Part shown: positions 11,655 to 23,063 of the stretch, one piece after another
Position numbering within the stretch: position 1 is the first letter of the stretch
How the letters are laid out: each line of letters starts with the position of its first letter
Source of the DNA: Azadirachta indica
Taxonomy: Eukaryota > Streptophyta > Magnoliopsida > Sapindales > Meliaceae
NCBI GenBank assembly: GCA_022749755.1
Contig: CM040441.1
Coordinates: 13,951,475 to 14,015,474 of the forward strand
Direction: 5' to 3'
Length of the DNA stretch: 64,000 bases
Made by a program: the position numbers and the translations under genes
The notes under the pieces: generated by a model
The model's database searches: none
What the model was told of the DNA's origin: nothing
The model's input: only the letters and a program-made list of their open reading frames with translations

Positions 11655-12528
11655 TCAGTACGTTGTGAAGATTGACCTATAAAATGCTGCAAAGAGCAGG
11701 AAGACAAGCAGAGGGAATGACAACTTGGTGGAGCTTCCATCTGATGAGGGTTCTCCTTCTGTTGAAGGTATAGTTTTAGATCCTGTTCCTACATCCAATG
11801 AATAATTTAGAACAAAGTACAGAGTAACGCTGATAATGAAATCTAGAAGTTTGCTGTTAAGTATGAAAAAGTTTTATTATTTGACCAACAAGTAGAATTA
11901 TTAAGACACTAGGCAGTAATTTTACTTGTAATTTAGCAATTTGTAGACTGTTATAGTACCTGGAATTGTGCCAGGAATTTCCGGTGGCCCTGCTGGAGTG
12001 TCGGCTGGAGAAGCAGCTGGTAGAGAAGGTGGTTCTAGTTAGTGGTAAATCAAAATAACAATCGAGTGAAATGTAAGTAACTCTCTTAAAAATGTTATAA
12101 GCATGTTATGGAGATCTTGGGTCTGATATTGAAGCTAGGGAATCTGTTTTGATAGGCAAATTTGCATTGGATTGAGATTGGAGTACAGAATCTTTAATAT
12201 TTTTCTTACCATTGCAGCGGCTGATAGGTGGAGTCTGAACTTTGCAAGCACCGGGTAGAGCTAGAGCCTGAGTCTGGTTGACATCAATTCCCAGTGACGA
12301 GCCACCACCATTGAGAACCTCACACAAGCATTGTGGGGATGATCGGACAACACTGGCAAGCTGTGAGCAGCACTGTGAAGACGGGGTTGAAGAATTGCCT
12401 GTAATGTAATTGAGGCACGGCGACATGCTGATTAACACGGTTGTACAACTTGACTGAGCTGCAGCTCCTGCCCAGAACATGGTCACTAGAACCAGGATCA
12501 GGCCCATCGCTAAACTTCTGAATGCCAT
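11655..12528 (-). CDS. GPI-anchored non-specific lipid transfer protein (LTPG)
   Basis: Three exons on the minus strand, 12528-12210, 12034-11960 and 11788-11655, join with phase-1 introns to give about 175 residues. The start was set at MAFRSLAMG because a signal peptide of about 25 residues (to GAAAQ) follows directly. The mature domain has the eight-cysteine pattern C..C..CC..CLC..C..C, ending PPISRC. A Pro/Ser/Thr-rich linker and a hydrophobic C-terminus ([15 protein letters not shown]) follow, typical of a GPI attachment signal. The protein should sit on the outer face of the plasma membrane and help export or deposit lipids such as cuticular wax or suberin precursors. It is most similar to the minus-strand gene at 15231, so the two are tandem duplicates. 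Confidence 0.92.
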
Positions 12529-14831
12529 TCTACTTTGTGCTGGAATTGCCTGTGGAATCTGGAGATCTTCTAGAATTATCAAGTTTGCTTACTTGTTTGT
12601 TTGATGGGAGAGAAGAAGAAAGAGATGAGGTTTATATGGAGAGACGACAGAAGATGAGACAAAGAGAGAGCACTATGTGGGTGACCAACTTTCCTACTCT
12701 ATAACACTTAATTGTGTTCAAACCTGGAGAGTTGGAAACTTGTTTTAAATAGCTTATACAAGATAATTTTGGAAGTCGGCTCCTTGGGTTGGGTGGCCAA
12801 CTTCTAATTATTGACTAGTCTTTGCTGTAATAATTCTACATGGAATTTTAAGTCTGAAGCTGGAAACTAGATATAAGGACTTGCTAGGAGAAAGCATAAC
12901 GTGTTTCTGACTCAACTTTCTGCATAATTTAATTTAGGCTTTTTTACTTTTCTCTTTAAGAATCTGGAAACTAATTCAGAAATTCCCTGGAAATTTAAGG
13001 ATAGACTGTACTGCAGGGGAATATGGGACAGGGTGCTTGCTTTCTCCGTACGGCATGACTGATTCTCCCTCGGATACTTACAAAAACTTACTAATCAATC
13101 ATTATGTAATAATCTCGATTAATCGCCCAGGATATATCTATATCTACATACATATATATATATATATATTTGGACGGACGGCAAGTCGTTTGCAATTTTG
13201 CCCAACAACCGGCAAATCCTTTAAAATTTCTCGGATTTCCGTATTTATAACAGATAAAATTTTCACTTAAAACTTTTATTAATGTTTAGAAGAAACTTTA
13301 CCAGTATCAGTTGAGGGACTGAGTGAGTAGCATCAGCTATTTGATCAAGTCATAAAGAAAAATTGTTTTATGTAGGAAAATTTCAATGATATAATTTTAT
13401 CAAATTTTATTTTCAAATGTTATATTTACTTTAGAAAATTTTATTGATTGGCTTACATGGAAGCAGAACCGTCCCCATAAATATCTAACAATAAAAAAAA
13501 AAAAGTAAATAATATGTTTTAAAAATTTTCTTTTTATCATAATTATTACTCAAGAATAAATTAATGTCTTGTCTAAGTAAATCGTTATCTATAAAATAAT
13601 CAATATGGAGTGAGTACAGTATTAGTTGTATCACAACTATTCATTGGAGAAATTAACACAAACTTCGGTTTGATAAATTCTCACACATCTCTCTTAAACT
13701 ATTAATTGATCGTTCAATTTTACTAATAAGACTTAAATGTTCTTAACATTTAATTTTACATAAAAATAAGAAATTAAATAATTAAATATAAAAAATTTTT
13801 AAATATTAGATTTTAAATTATTTATCCAAATTTTTTATAAGATTTTGAATTATTTTGAGTTATGTATATATATATATATTTAAAATATGAATAAAATCAA
13901 TAAAAAAGTACATTATAATATATATTAGTTAATATTTATATTATCAATATACTATAAAAATAATAATATTAGTTATTTAATTAGTGTAGTTTACATAAGT
14001 ATATTATATTTTATTAAATTTCAGAAATTTATTAGTTATTTTCCTTAAATAATTATTATTGTATAGGGGATAATTATTATTTAATAAATTGAGATTTTTA
14101 GAAGCATTTAAAATTATTAAGACTAATAAGGGTATCAGAATAAATTTTTGGAACTAAAAGAAATTTTATAAAAAAATAATAATAATTATGTGTTTAAAAA
14201 AATCACTATTTTATCAAAATATTCATAAATTTAACGGTTTACTAATAGTTAATTATAGTAAACTAACGATTTATGGGGAGGTGCGTGTGAGTTTCTCAAG
14301 TTCGGTATCGACAGGAGGATTTCCCAAAGTTGAGGGTATTAATTCCCCCCGTTAATTTGGATCATGAGATTGACTGAAGAGAAGCAACCGGTGTCGTTTT
14401 GCTTAAATCACCGTCAATATGAGTGACTAGGTCAACAATTCTTTCCAGTGTGTTTTTACCGGGCAGCCAATTCTCTCTTTTCTGAGAATCAATAACATCT
14501 CTACTTAATGATTAGAGTTAAAACATCAAATATATTTGACCTTCAATTAATTTTATGAGAATTCGAAACTTACGTCATAAAAATTAAAAAAGAAAAAACC
14601 TACTTATGTTCATTAGAATTATCTCACCCACCATTAATTTAAATCATAATTAATTTGTATATATAGCTCATTATTGACATTACATTAAAACCAAAGTTTT
14701 ATCTTGATCTAAATTTTCTCGAGTAAAATTCAATGTTTACGATTGATAATTACCAGATAAAAATATTAAAAAAATAAATCATAATCATATATTATTATTT
14801 ATTATTATTGAACATTTCTACCCTACATATA

Positions 14832-14865
<34 letters not shown>

Positions 14866-15230
14866 CAAGATCTTTACAAATTTAAGAGAGCTCAATAATA
14901 ATTATAATGAAGTGATAAAACCCCAGTGGAAAAGTTGGAAGAAAACAGTACGTATAATTATAACTAACACGCTTATGATTATTCTTGATTAATATTATAT
15001 TTTGAAACCAAGTCTTAAAATGCAGAAAACACACCAGAGAAAATAAAAGCATGTAAATCGCTCGTAGATGCAATCTAATAAGCGGAAACACACAAACTTC
15101 AACAGAAGAAGAAATCCAGTGAAGCTGCTGGGACACACTGATTAAAACTTAAAATTTATGGAGTAGTAATATTATAAGCTTAAGCAGCTGGAAGGGAAGC
15201 ACATATGTATAATATGCGCCCAACCAAAAC
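12529..15230. other. Spacer between two LTPG genes
   Basis: Very AT-rich 2.7 kb with several (TA)n runs (about 13148-13170, 13864-13880 and 14838-14865), long A/T tracts and no supportable gene. The promoter of the 12528 gene occupies the start of the stretch. Confidence 0.65.
12631..12638 (-). promoter_or_regulatory. TATA box of LTPG gene
   Basis: On the minus strand the sequence CATATAAA lies about 105 bp upstream of the ATG at 12528, a normal spacing for a plant promoter with a short leader. Confidence 0.45.
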
Positions 15231-15989
15231 TCAGAAGCTGGTTGCAGGCAGCGCGTATGAAGCCATGAACAGAAATGAGATCACCACGAGTTGAATGGGC
15301 ACCTTTATAGTTATGCTGTTCGACGTCTCGCTCCCTCCAGCTGATGGAACTGTTTTCGATCCAGTTCCTGCATCCATTCACATTCACATGAACTACTTGT
15401 GAATTCACTACATATATATATATTATTTATCTATTTAGGAAACGTCTTATTGGTGATAATTAATCAGATCTGCACTAATTACCTACTGAAGAATCGCCTG
15501 GTAAAGCTTCGGGAGAACCAACTGGAGAACCAAAAGGAGACAAAGCATGACCATCAGAGTCTGCCCAAAATCGAAGCATCAAATACTAAATAAATCAAAC
15601 ACCACTAGCTTCTAGCTATACGCTAATTAACAATTTTCGAAGTGTAAAACTTTAGCTTTACCATTGCACCGGCTAACTGGCGGAGTCTGCACATTGCAAG
15701 CACCAGGGAGCGCTAAAGCAAGCGTCTCGTTGATCGAAACTCCCAGGGATGCACCACCGCCGTTCAGGACCATGCAGAGACACCGCGGTTGTGATCTGAC
15801 GACACTAGCAAGCTGTGAGCAGCATGAAGCGGATGGAGTTGAGGCGCTGCCGCTCACGTAGCTGAGGCATGGAGCCATGCCAATTAGCACATTGGTGCAA
15901 TCGGACTGAGCCATGGTTCGTCCGCAGAGTAGAGTCACTATCACTGCAAGGACCAGAAACAGACCCATGTTTTTCATCCCTGAAGCCAT
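15231..15989 (-). CDS. GPI-anchored non-specific lipid transfer protein (LTPG)
   Basis: Exons 15989-15662, 15560-15483 and 15367-15231 join with phase-1 introns to give about 180 residues. A signal peptide (about residues 1-28, to RTMAQ) precedes the eight-cysteine domain: [13 protein letters not shown], then [15 protein letters not shown], and a final pair ending PPVSRC. A Ser/Pro/Gly-rich linker and a hydrophobic tail ([18 protein letters not shown]) indicate GPI anchoring. The exon structure, linker positions and domain sequence closely match the gene at 11655, so this is its tandem duplicate. Function is as for other LTPGs: extracellular lipid binding at the plasma membrane or wall. Confidence 0.92.
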
Positions 15990-16079
15990 TTGATATATAG
16001 TTTAGTTGCCTGTGTTAATTGCAGTTTGAGTTCAAGTTTCTCGGGCCAGGCGATTGATTTCAGGAGTGGTTTGATTCGG

Positions 16080-16087
16080 TATTTATA
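16080..16087 (-). promoter_or_regulatory. TATA box of LTPG gene
   Basis: The minus strand reads TATAAATA about 91 bp upstream of the ATG at 15989. This is a near-consensus plant TATA box. Confidence 0.55.
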
Positions 16088-17479
16088 ATTGCGTAGAACT
16101 TGTGCTTATTTGGTAAACTATTACAGACCCTATGAGGTAAGACTTGCAATCAATTAATTAAAATAAGAAAATTAATAACGTGTCATTTTTTGGATTTTAC
16201 ATATAGCCTTGCAAAATTATAGCATGCTCAAGGATACATAGAACTCTCTTGATATATAGTATAGGGTGCATGCATGCATGCATGCATGTTGGGTACAAAT
16301 ATATAGACATATATGCGGCGATTGTGTGCTAGCTAATAGCTATATATTAACACCTGGGATTAGTGGAAAGTGACAATTAATGGATGAGGTAGCAGTCAGT
16401 AACCTAACTTCAATGTTAAAGTTATTTCTAATTAACATAAGCAATTAGAAAATAATTTATATTATTTGTGGCTGACACATATACATATACACACACATAT
16501 ATATATATCTATACACACTTCAACTTCATTAATTAAGAATATATAAAGGATAAATTTCACTCTTCTCTTCGCTTGCTTCAACCAAAACGTGTATAAATTT
16601 GATTGTTTAGAAATCAGTCAAAAATCCTGTCACGATAATTTATAAAATTCATTTATATAATCAATAGTCAATCTGTTTAAATTTGTCATCTAATTAAAAA
16701 TGATCAAAAAAGATTATAAATTTTTATATGAATTTTCACCTAAACATATACATGCTATTAATTATCAATTAATGTTTAACCAAATGGAATTCTAATATAA
16801 ATACAAATTAAATTTTGATCATCATACATGACCATTATACATGTTAGATTTTTCATTGTTTAAAAAGAAATTGAATAAGCTTCATTTAAGAAAAGATTTT
16901 AATTTAAAAAAAAAATGCTGTCCAATAAAAATTTGATATAGTATTCGATATTATTTAATTTATAGTCAGAACAAAGGTCACCAGAGGTTAAGACCTAGAT
17001 GATTGGAAGACCAGGATAGGAAGGAAAGATCAAGGAGCTTATATATATGGGGGGGTATTCTGCTGCTCATATTTGATTCGTTAACTTTTCATTTATCTTT
17101 TCTTCCAATAAAATCATCAAACGAAACCTTGAAATTTAGGACTTAAAAAGGCAAAACAGACATGCCTAATGCTTCCAAAACAATGCACTTTTATCAGCTA
17201 GTTAAGCTTAATCGACAAGTTTGTACACAATTTAGATAACCATAACCACTATTGGCTGAATCATAAAAAACACTCTTTGACCTGAGATGGCAGCCAATCA
17301 AATAAGTACACTTCAACGCTCATCTTGGCTGCAAGTCAAATTGGGGTCCAGAATTTTTGCCAGGTGTTTAACTCATTGTTCTTTATTTCATAAAAATTAG
17401 TTAAGGTGGTTGAGCTTCAAAACCAACTCAAAATCCACCCATATTTCCCTCCACCTTTCTTACCTAAGTCCTCTTCTTC

Positions 17480-17486
17480 TATAAAT
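17480..17486 (+). promoter_or_regulatory. TATA box of LTPG gene
   Basis: TATAAAT lies about 115 bp upstream of the ATG at 17601. Confidence 0.5.
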
Positions 17487-17600
17487 TCCTTCACAATTCT
17501 CTTAATTCCAATCATCAAACTCCAAAATCATATTGCATCTTCGTCTCTTCAGAAGCAAATAACGTCTTCAGTTCTCTAGATATTTTACAAATATTACAAT

Positions 17601-18452
17601 ATGCAGACTATCTTGCCTATTCAGCGCCAGCTGGTGCCATTTCTGGCCTTACTAGCTTTTGTGGTCTTGATGTTGCCGGTTTATGGCCAGGTTAATACTC
17701 CATGCACGGCTTCAACGCTTACAAGCTTCACTCCTTGCATGAATTTCCTTACAAATAGCAGCGGCAATGGTACTTCCCCCACCCGTGATTGCTGCACTTC
17801 ACTCAGGAACCTTACGAGTAGTGGCTTGGATTGTTTGTGCCTCGTTGCTACTGGAAGTGTTCCCTTTCAGATACCAATTAACCGAAGCTTAGCTATCTCC
17901 CTCCCTCGCGCTTGTAACATGCCTGGCGTGCCTGTTCAATGCAAGGGTAAGACTTTGTAAACTTGAATTATTGGTAATTCTGTTTCCTCAAGCCCTTTAT
18001 GTTCATACAATCGAATTGATAATTTCATTTTTTTTGCTTTATCTGCAGCGTCTGGTGCACCTATTCCTGCTCCAGCTCCTTCCTCACTTGGGCCATCCCT
18101 TTCTCCTGGAGAATCGCCAGCCGCAAGTCCAACAGGTAAATTGCTTTTCATTGGAAAACGTGCAACTTTTTTTAAGTACTTTGCATTTCCGAAGCTTTCA
18201 TTTTAACATCAAACATGTATTTTTTGATCAGGTACTGTCGTTCCTGAGCCTACGCCATCTAGTCCTGCACCAGAATCAGACACAACACCAGTGTTAACTC
18301 CACCATCTCCAGATGTGGGTTCTGAAACCCCTACGGCAACTCCAGGCAGCCGCCCTGTTCTGACACCACCATCAGCTGCCAAGGCCTCTTATACTTTTTC
18401 ACCACCTCTTCTGCTATTTGCACTAGGATTTGTAGCTTTCAAGTACTACTAG
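17601..18452 (+). CDS. GPI-anchored non-specific lipid transfer protein (LTPG)
   Basis: Exons 17601-17946, 18049-18135 and 18232-18452 join with phase-1 introns to give about 217 residues. A signal peptide of about 30 residues ends near VYGQ. The eight-cysteine domain follows: NTPCTASTLTSFTPC, RDCCTSL, LDCLC, then ACNMPGVPVQC. A long Pro/Ser/Thr linker comes next, with repeated AP, SP and PS steps suited to O-glycosylation as in arabinogalactan proteins. The C-terminus FSPPLLLFALGFVAFKYY is a GPI-type hydrophobic tail. The intron positions match the other cluster members, which supports common descent, but the domain is clearly divergent from the minus-strand pair. Confidence 0.92.
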
Positions 18453-19369
18453 GTCTCTGCTTTTCTATCTCTATTCATGTGCTTATTCATTGAGAAATAT
18501 TGTTTTGGGGTGTGATTATGTTTTGGGATTGTTCAAATTATTGAAACCCATATTTGGTGATTATTTCTTGAATAAGTTTCTAGTTTGTAATATATAAGTA
18601 TGATTAAAAGTAATTGTTTGGTTATTTTTTGTAAAAGAATTACTTCACAATTAGTTATAGATTGCCGATGCCTAATAAAATCTTAAATTTTATTTCTCAA
18701 AATATTGGGGATTTGACCAAGAAGCAAGAGTGAAGATGCATGAAAAGAATTCTAAATTTCGAAGTCTTGCTAAACTTGTTCCTGAAACAAGCTCATGGAA
18801 CAACCAAAATCGGGTAGGTAAAGATTCAAACATTTCCATTCATTCCTGTTCATGCTTTGCCTCATGCCGCAGTCATCAAATTCAAGCGCACTGGTTAGTT
18901 AAGAAAATGTGGTTGATTCTATCTTCACAGTTTTATGACTCCTCACAAGTGCATGACTGACCCCAATTCACCAACCCAACTCTTAACTTAGTCATGCTTT
19001 GACATGCAAACTAATATTGCGCTCTTAAATTAATTTGGAAAATATTACAGTTACTGATGTTTTAATTAACCCTGAGACGACAAATGCGACACAAAACAGA
19101 GCACCCTGTGAGAGAAACAGGACAAAATTCTATAGTTTGTCGTGCTTCTGATTCTTCAGTCACCAGCAGAACAGAAAGGCTCCTTAAGATTTTCAAAAGC
19201 CTTTGGAAAAGATTAGTGCTGATCAATTAAGAGAAAAGAGTATTGTAGGAAAGATGCGGATAGTTCAAAGCATCCAGACTCCAGAGCACACACTATTGCA
19301 AAAGGCAGACAGTATATAATTGGCAGTGATTATTAAGCCAACATACATTCGTTTCATTGCATCTGCATC
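18453..19369. other. Intergenic spacer
   Basis: Holds the 3' UTR of the preceding LTPG and the promoter of the next one. The open frame near 18730-18960 has no domain or signal peptide and is not called. Confidence 0.6.
19313..19320 (+). promoter_or_regulatory. TATA box of LTPG gene
   Basis: TATATAAT lies about 50 bp upstream of the ATG at 19370, implying a very short leader. Confidence 0.4.
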
Positions 19370-20139
19370 ATGGCTTTAAGAAGACTGGTTTCTGTCGGAC
19401 TTACTTGGGTCCTAGTTTTTGGACTCTGCGCATTAACCCCTATGATCAACAGTCAAATCCGAGGCTGCTCCATCGAGGGTATCGACCTGTCGCAGTGCTT
19501 GAATCAGGGTAACAGCTCTTCCATTGACATATGCTGCAAAACTCTCAATCAAGTTGTCAAAGCTGGTTATAGCTGCCTGTGCTCTTTGGCAGCATCATCC
19601 TTTATTGTTTTAAGCATCCCAATTTCATTACCATTTTCAAATTGTGAGATATCTGTTCCTCCTCCGACTCTTTGTCGAGGTAATGCTGACTTAACCCTTC
19701 TTTTCTTCTTTAATAATTTTTATTTATTTTGCCTCTTCTTGAACTTACTAATAAAATGTCTTCTACCACTTTCTTCTGCTTTCTTTTATTATCACCACAT
19801 GAAGTTCTAGCTCCAGTGCCAGTCGTGCTTCCACCAGCTAGCCCGAAGGAGCTTATAACACAACCTTCTGCACCATCTCAAAACGTGGTTGTGCCTGCAC
19901 CTCCAGAAGAAATGCAGGTTCCTTTGAACGCGACCAGAGATGATAACTGTACAACAGTTGCAATGCAGCCACACTCAATTGAAAATCCTGTCCCCAAATT
20001 CAGTGCGTCAAACGACGGGAATGAGTGGTCTCCTAATAGGGAAGATGGAACCAAAATATTGTTGCGCAGAAGCTTGCTCCTCTCCTTAGTCTTCGTGGTT
20101 GTATTTTATTGGCTTAATCCTCTATTTTCTGCTTCCTAA
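19370..20139 (+). CDS. Divergent LTPG-like eight-cysteine protein
   Basis: Two exons, 19370-19679 and 19811-20139, join in phase 1 to give about 212 residues. A signal peptide of about 28 residues (to MINSQ) leads into the eight-cysteine motif: RGCSIEGIDLSQC, DICCKTLNQVV, SCLC, then SNCEISVPPPTLC. The spacing between the first two cysteines is short for the family. The Pro/Ser-rich linker of about 80 residues carries possible N-glycosylation sites (NAT, NCT). The end LLLSLVFVVVFYWLNPLFSAS is a hydrophobic GPI-type or membrane tail. It has only the first of the two cluster introns; the second has been lost or never existed. Lipid transfer is inferred from the fold and neighbours; substrate is unknown. 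Confidence 0.85.
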
Positions 20140-20507
20140 ACTATAAATTGATATGATACAAGCTGCCTCTTAGATGTGATAAAGTGTAGCTTCGATAATT
20201 TTGTAAACCGTTAAATCTTCGTGTAATAAACATAAAGTGCACTACCAGAAATTAATTCCTGATGTTTGTCCTCACCAACCTCTCTCTCTCGAAACGGGTG
20301 TTGATTGATTCAGTTAATCTAGAGGACAACAATTTTCTCCCACTTAATTAGCGAACGTAAATCCCTACAAAATCTAAGGGCATGTGCGTAAAATGAAAAC
20401 ATTCAACCAAATCGTCTCTGGCGCCAATACTCTCTGTATAACAATCTTAACCGCCACCCTCCACCATATAACGAATTAACAGCCTACAACTAAACCCGAG
20501 TCAAACA
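20140..20507. other. Intergenic spacer
   Basis: Short spacer with the 3' UTR of the preceding gene and the promoter of the next; ATATAA near 20466-20471 may be its TATA element. No gene is seen. Confidence 0.6.
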
Positions 20508-20785
20508 ATGATCCTCCTCCTCGCCTTCAATCTCCTCCTCACCACGTCATCACAACCATCGCCTCCGCCTCCTCCGCCTTCAGGCTGCGCCACCGAGCTG
20601 GTGGCCTTCTCGCCGTGCCTGCCATACGTGTCACTGCCGCCAAACAATTTGACCGATACTGTGATGCCTCAGTGCTGCAACGCGGTCTCCTCGGCTTTCC
20701 AGGCCGGTGATGGCGACTGTCTCTGTTACCTTCTACGGCAGCCGCTCATCTTTGGCTTTCCGCTGAATGAAACAAGGGTCCTTTC

Positions 20786-21065
20786 TGTCACGCGCCCAGC
20801 GGAAAGGCACGTGCGGCACCCTCGTAGACCCCCATGTCGAGGGTAAGCCTTGTTATCCCGTCGCATATTTAACTGGTTTCGGCCTACCTTGGCCTCATCA
20901 GGAGGACGGCTTCAGTCCCCGACCAGTTCGGGCAGGGGTGGTCTAAGTCCCCTCTACATGATAGCCCTTGAGACTGAAGCCGACTTTGCACCATGAAACA
21001 TCAATGTGCTTGAGTTGTCACACCCCAGCACACCCAGCCAACATGCGATCTCTTGTGCCGTGACA
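20786..21065 (-). repeat. LTR of TRIM-like element (3' LTR in element orientation)
   Basis: 280 bp, beginning TGTCAC and ending GTGACA. It matches the copy at 21543-21822 with no difference that I can see. It is GC-richer than the surrounding DNA. Confidence 0.93.
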
Positions 21066-21528
21066 TTCTCCACCACCGAAAATCGTGCACGTCCTCGTGC
21101 ACGCGGCCATCTTCAAATTTTTCGCCAGCTTTGGTAGACCATCGAGGTCCTACCCTGCATGCCGCTCCACTCCATAACGCCCATCTCCTCCGGGCTAAGG
21201 AGACTCCCATAAAGAGAACACGATAACACCACGTCGTGCGGGCACGCCATCCTCGACGTACGGTGGTAGCAGTGCTTGGCGTAGATGAGGCGCTATGCGG
21301 TTGCCTTTCAAACCACAATGCTCATCTTCCCCCCCCCAGGAAGATCCCCATACCGCAGGACACATCATTGTGCGAGCACGCCCACATTCGAGGCTGCGTG
21401 GCAAAGGGTCACACAATAGACACCTCGTTTTCCCTCGCCCAATCTTACGGGCTAATATCCTCGGCCATCTCGGTGGATTCCCACAGGAGTCAGGAACGTA
21501 GCGAGATTTTGCGGAAATTCTCGTTCCT

Positions 21529-21540
21529 GCTCTGATACCA
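21529..21540 (-). other. Primer binding site for initiator tRNA-Met
   Basis: The minus strand reads TGGTATCAGAGC two bases inside the LTR, the standard plant initiator-Met primer site. This fixes the orientation of the element. Confidence 0.9.
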
Positions 21541-21542
21541 TC

Positions 21543-21822
21543 TGTCACGCGCCCAGCGGAAAGGCACGTGCGGCACCCTCGTAGACCCCCATGTCGAGGG
21601 TAAGCCTTGTTATCCCGTCGCATATTTAACTGGTTTCGGCCTACCTTGGCCTCATCAGGAGGACGGCTTCAGTCCCCGACCAGTTCGGGCAGGGGTGGTC
21701 TAAGTCCCCTCTACATGATAGCCCTTGAGACTGAAGCCGACTTTGCACCATGAAACATCAATGTGCTTGAGTTGTCACACCCCAGCACACCCAGCCAACA
21801 TGCGATCTCTTGTGCCGTGACA
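21543..21822 (-). repeat. LTR of TRIM-like element (5' LTR in element orientation)
   Basis: 280 bp with the same TGTCAC/GTGACA termini as the other LTR, and apparently identical to it. Confidence 0.93.
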
Positions 21823-22639
21823 TTTCGCTCTCTTCTGTTTGTAACGCGAACGGTTCTGTGGAATTGATTTGCTCATCAGGTACCTATTTCTTGAATCTCG
21901 ACGTCACTTCCTCATCGAAATTTGTCTCAAGTTGTAATTTTCGCGCCAAAGATGAAAAGGGCACAAGTTAGTAATCCGTCATTTGAGGCGCAAGTTAGCA
22001 GTTTAGCACTCAAGATGCCTAAAAGTGCTCTCGAGAATGAACTTAATAAATACTTCGTCAATAATAAATAATAATTCAGACACTCGCGGAATGAAACTTT
22101 TAGATTTTTTGTTGATGACTAATATTTCAGTATTTGTATAACTCATGCATCAGGATCGCCGGCACTGCCTCCTCTCCGCAGCACTACAGGTTCGGAGATT
22201 TCAAAACCTTCTAATCCTGGTGAGCAAGCACAGTGATCTCTTCTTATATTCAAAGTTTCTCTTAACGTTGTGGAAAAGATTTATCTCTTGCTGTTAGTGA
22301 GAACATTTTAATGCCAATTCCCAAGAGCATGATTGAAACTTAACCCATGATAGAAGCATCAGTTAAATGTTTCAGCGGACAGTTAATGAAAATCACAATT
22401 CTGCCTGATCTGTCAATGCATCAGGTCGTTCAATGAGCATGCCACCACAATCTGCCGTCAATTCACCTCCCACATTGAGCTGGCCAGCAGTGAATGGTGT
22501 TAGATCACCCAAAGAACCAAGGTCAGCGGTGCAACCAGCCACAGGTTCTTCCTCAGCAACACAGATTTTCAACAGCAGTTGGTTGCTGCCAGGAATTCTG
22601 CTGTTCCTTCTTGCCGTCATTCATATGTGGGGGTACTAA

Positions 22640-23063
22640 ACTCGTCACGTATATTCTAAGGCCCTTTGAATGAGATTGCATTTTGCACCATCTAGCCACA
22701 TACTGTTTTATGAGCAAAGCATTCTCATCTGAGTAAACCAATAGCATATTAATGGCAGGTTTTGATTTTGTGTTTATCTTCAATTACATGCTAAATTCTT
22801 CAAATCAAATATAAATTCATAGTTCACTATCTGCTATTGAAATATTGATCAAACCTTTGTAATAGGATACAACTCCCAACTCAGTTACCATATACTCACC
22901 CAGTTCATTCTCTGATATACTATATTCTCTGTCCGAATCAAAAACAAGAGTTTCAGACCTATGTAGCCCCTTTTCTATGGCAATGGAGAACAAAACAAAA
23001 GAACAAGGTTGAAAGCTAAATGCACTTCCCTGTTGCTTAGAGTTCACAGATGCTGAGTAAATT
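22640..23063. other. Converging 3' ends
   Basis: This 424-bp gap lies between the stop of the split LTPG gene (plus) and the stop of SDE3 (minus). It should hold both 3' UTRs. No gene is seen. Confidence 0.6.

Larger units (their letters stand above)
15990..17600. other. Spacer between divergent LTPG genes
   Basis: This 1.6-kb AT-rich stretch separates the minus-strand LTPG at 15231 from the plus-strand LTPG at 17601 and so holds both promoters. A (CATG)n run lies near 16268-16288. No gene is seen. Confidence 0.65.
20786..21822 (-). mobile_element. Short non-autonomous LTR retrotransposon (TRIM-like)
   Basis: The element is 1,037 bp: two LTRs of 280 bp flank a 477-bp interior without gag or pol coding. 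It is flanked by the 4-bp target duplication TTTC (20782-20785 and 21823-21826). Termini are TGTCAC...GTGACA. Orientation is minus: the primer binding site TGGTATCAGAGC, complementary to initiator tRNA-Met, sits 2 bp inside the LTR at 21543. A purine-rich tract (GGTGGTGGAGAA on the minus strand) abuts the other LTR. The LTRs appear identical when read base by base, so insertion is recent. It must have been mobilised by another element's enzymes. Confidence 0.93.
20508..22639 (+). pseudogene. LTPG gene split by a young LTR element
   Basis: Exon 1 starts at 20508 with a signal peptide and proline run. It encodes the first six cysteines (SGCATELVAFSPC, PQCCN, DCLC) and breaks off at 20785, inside the codons for RVLS. 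After the 1,037-bp insertion it resumes at 21827, supplies the last two cysteines (SSVC and ELIC) and ends at a GT donor after 21879. If the insertion and one copy of the 4-bp target duplication (TTTC) are ignored, the two halves are exactly in frame and end in phase 1, as in every other gene of the cluster. Exons 22154-22219 and 22425-22639 follow, with a Pro/Ser-rich linker and a hydrophobic tail (LLPGILLFLLAVIHMW). The interrupted allele would make a truncated protein lacking two cysteines and the GPI signal. Splicing out of the element is not excluded. Confidence 0.88.

Noticed and set aside
21001..21623. Open frames inside the TRIM-like element
   Set aside because: They run across the LTR border, carry no gag or pol motif and lie in GC-rich non-coding DNA where long open frames arise by chance.
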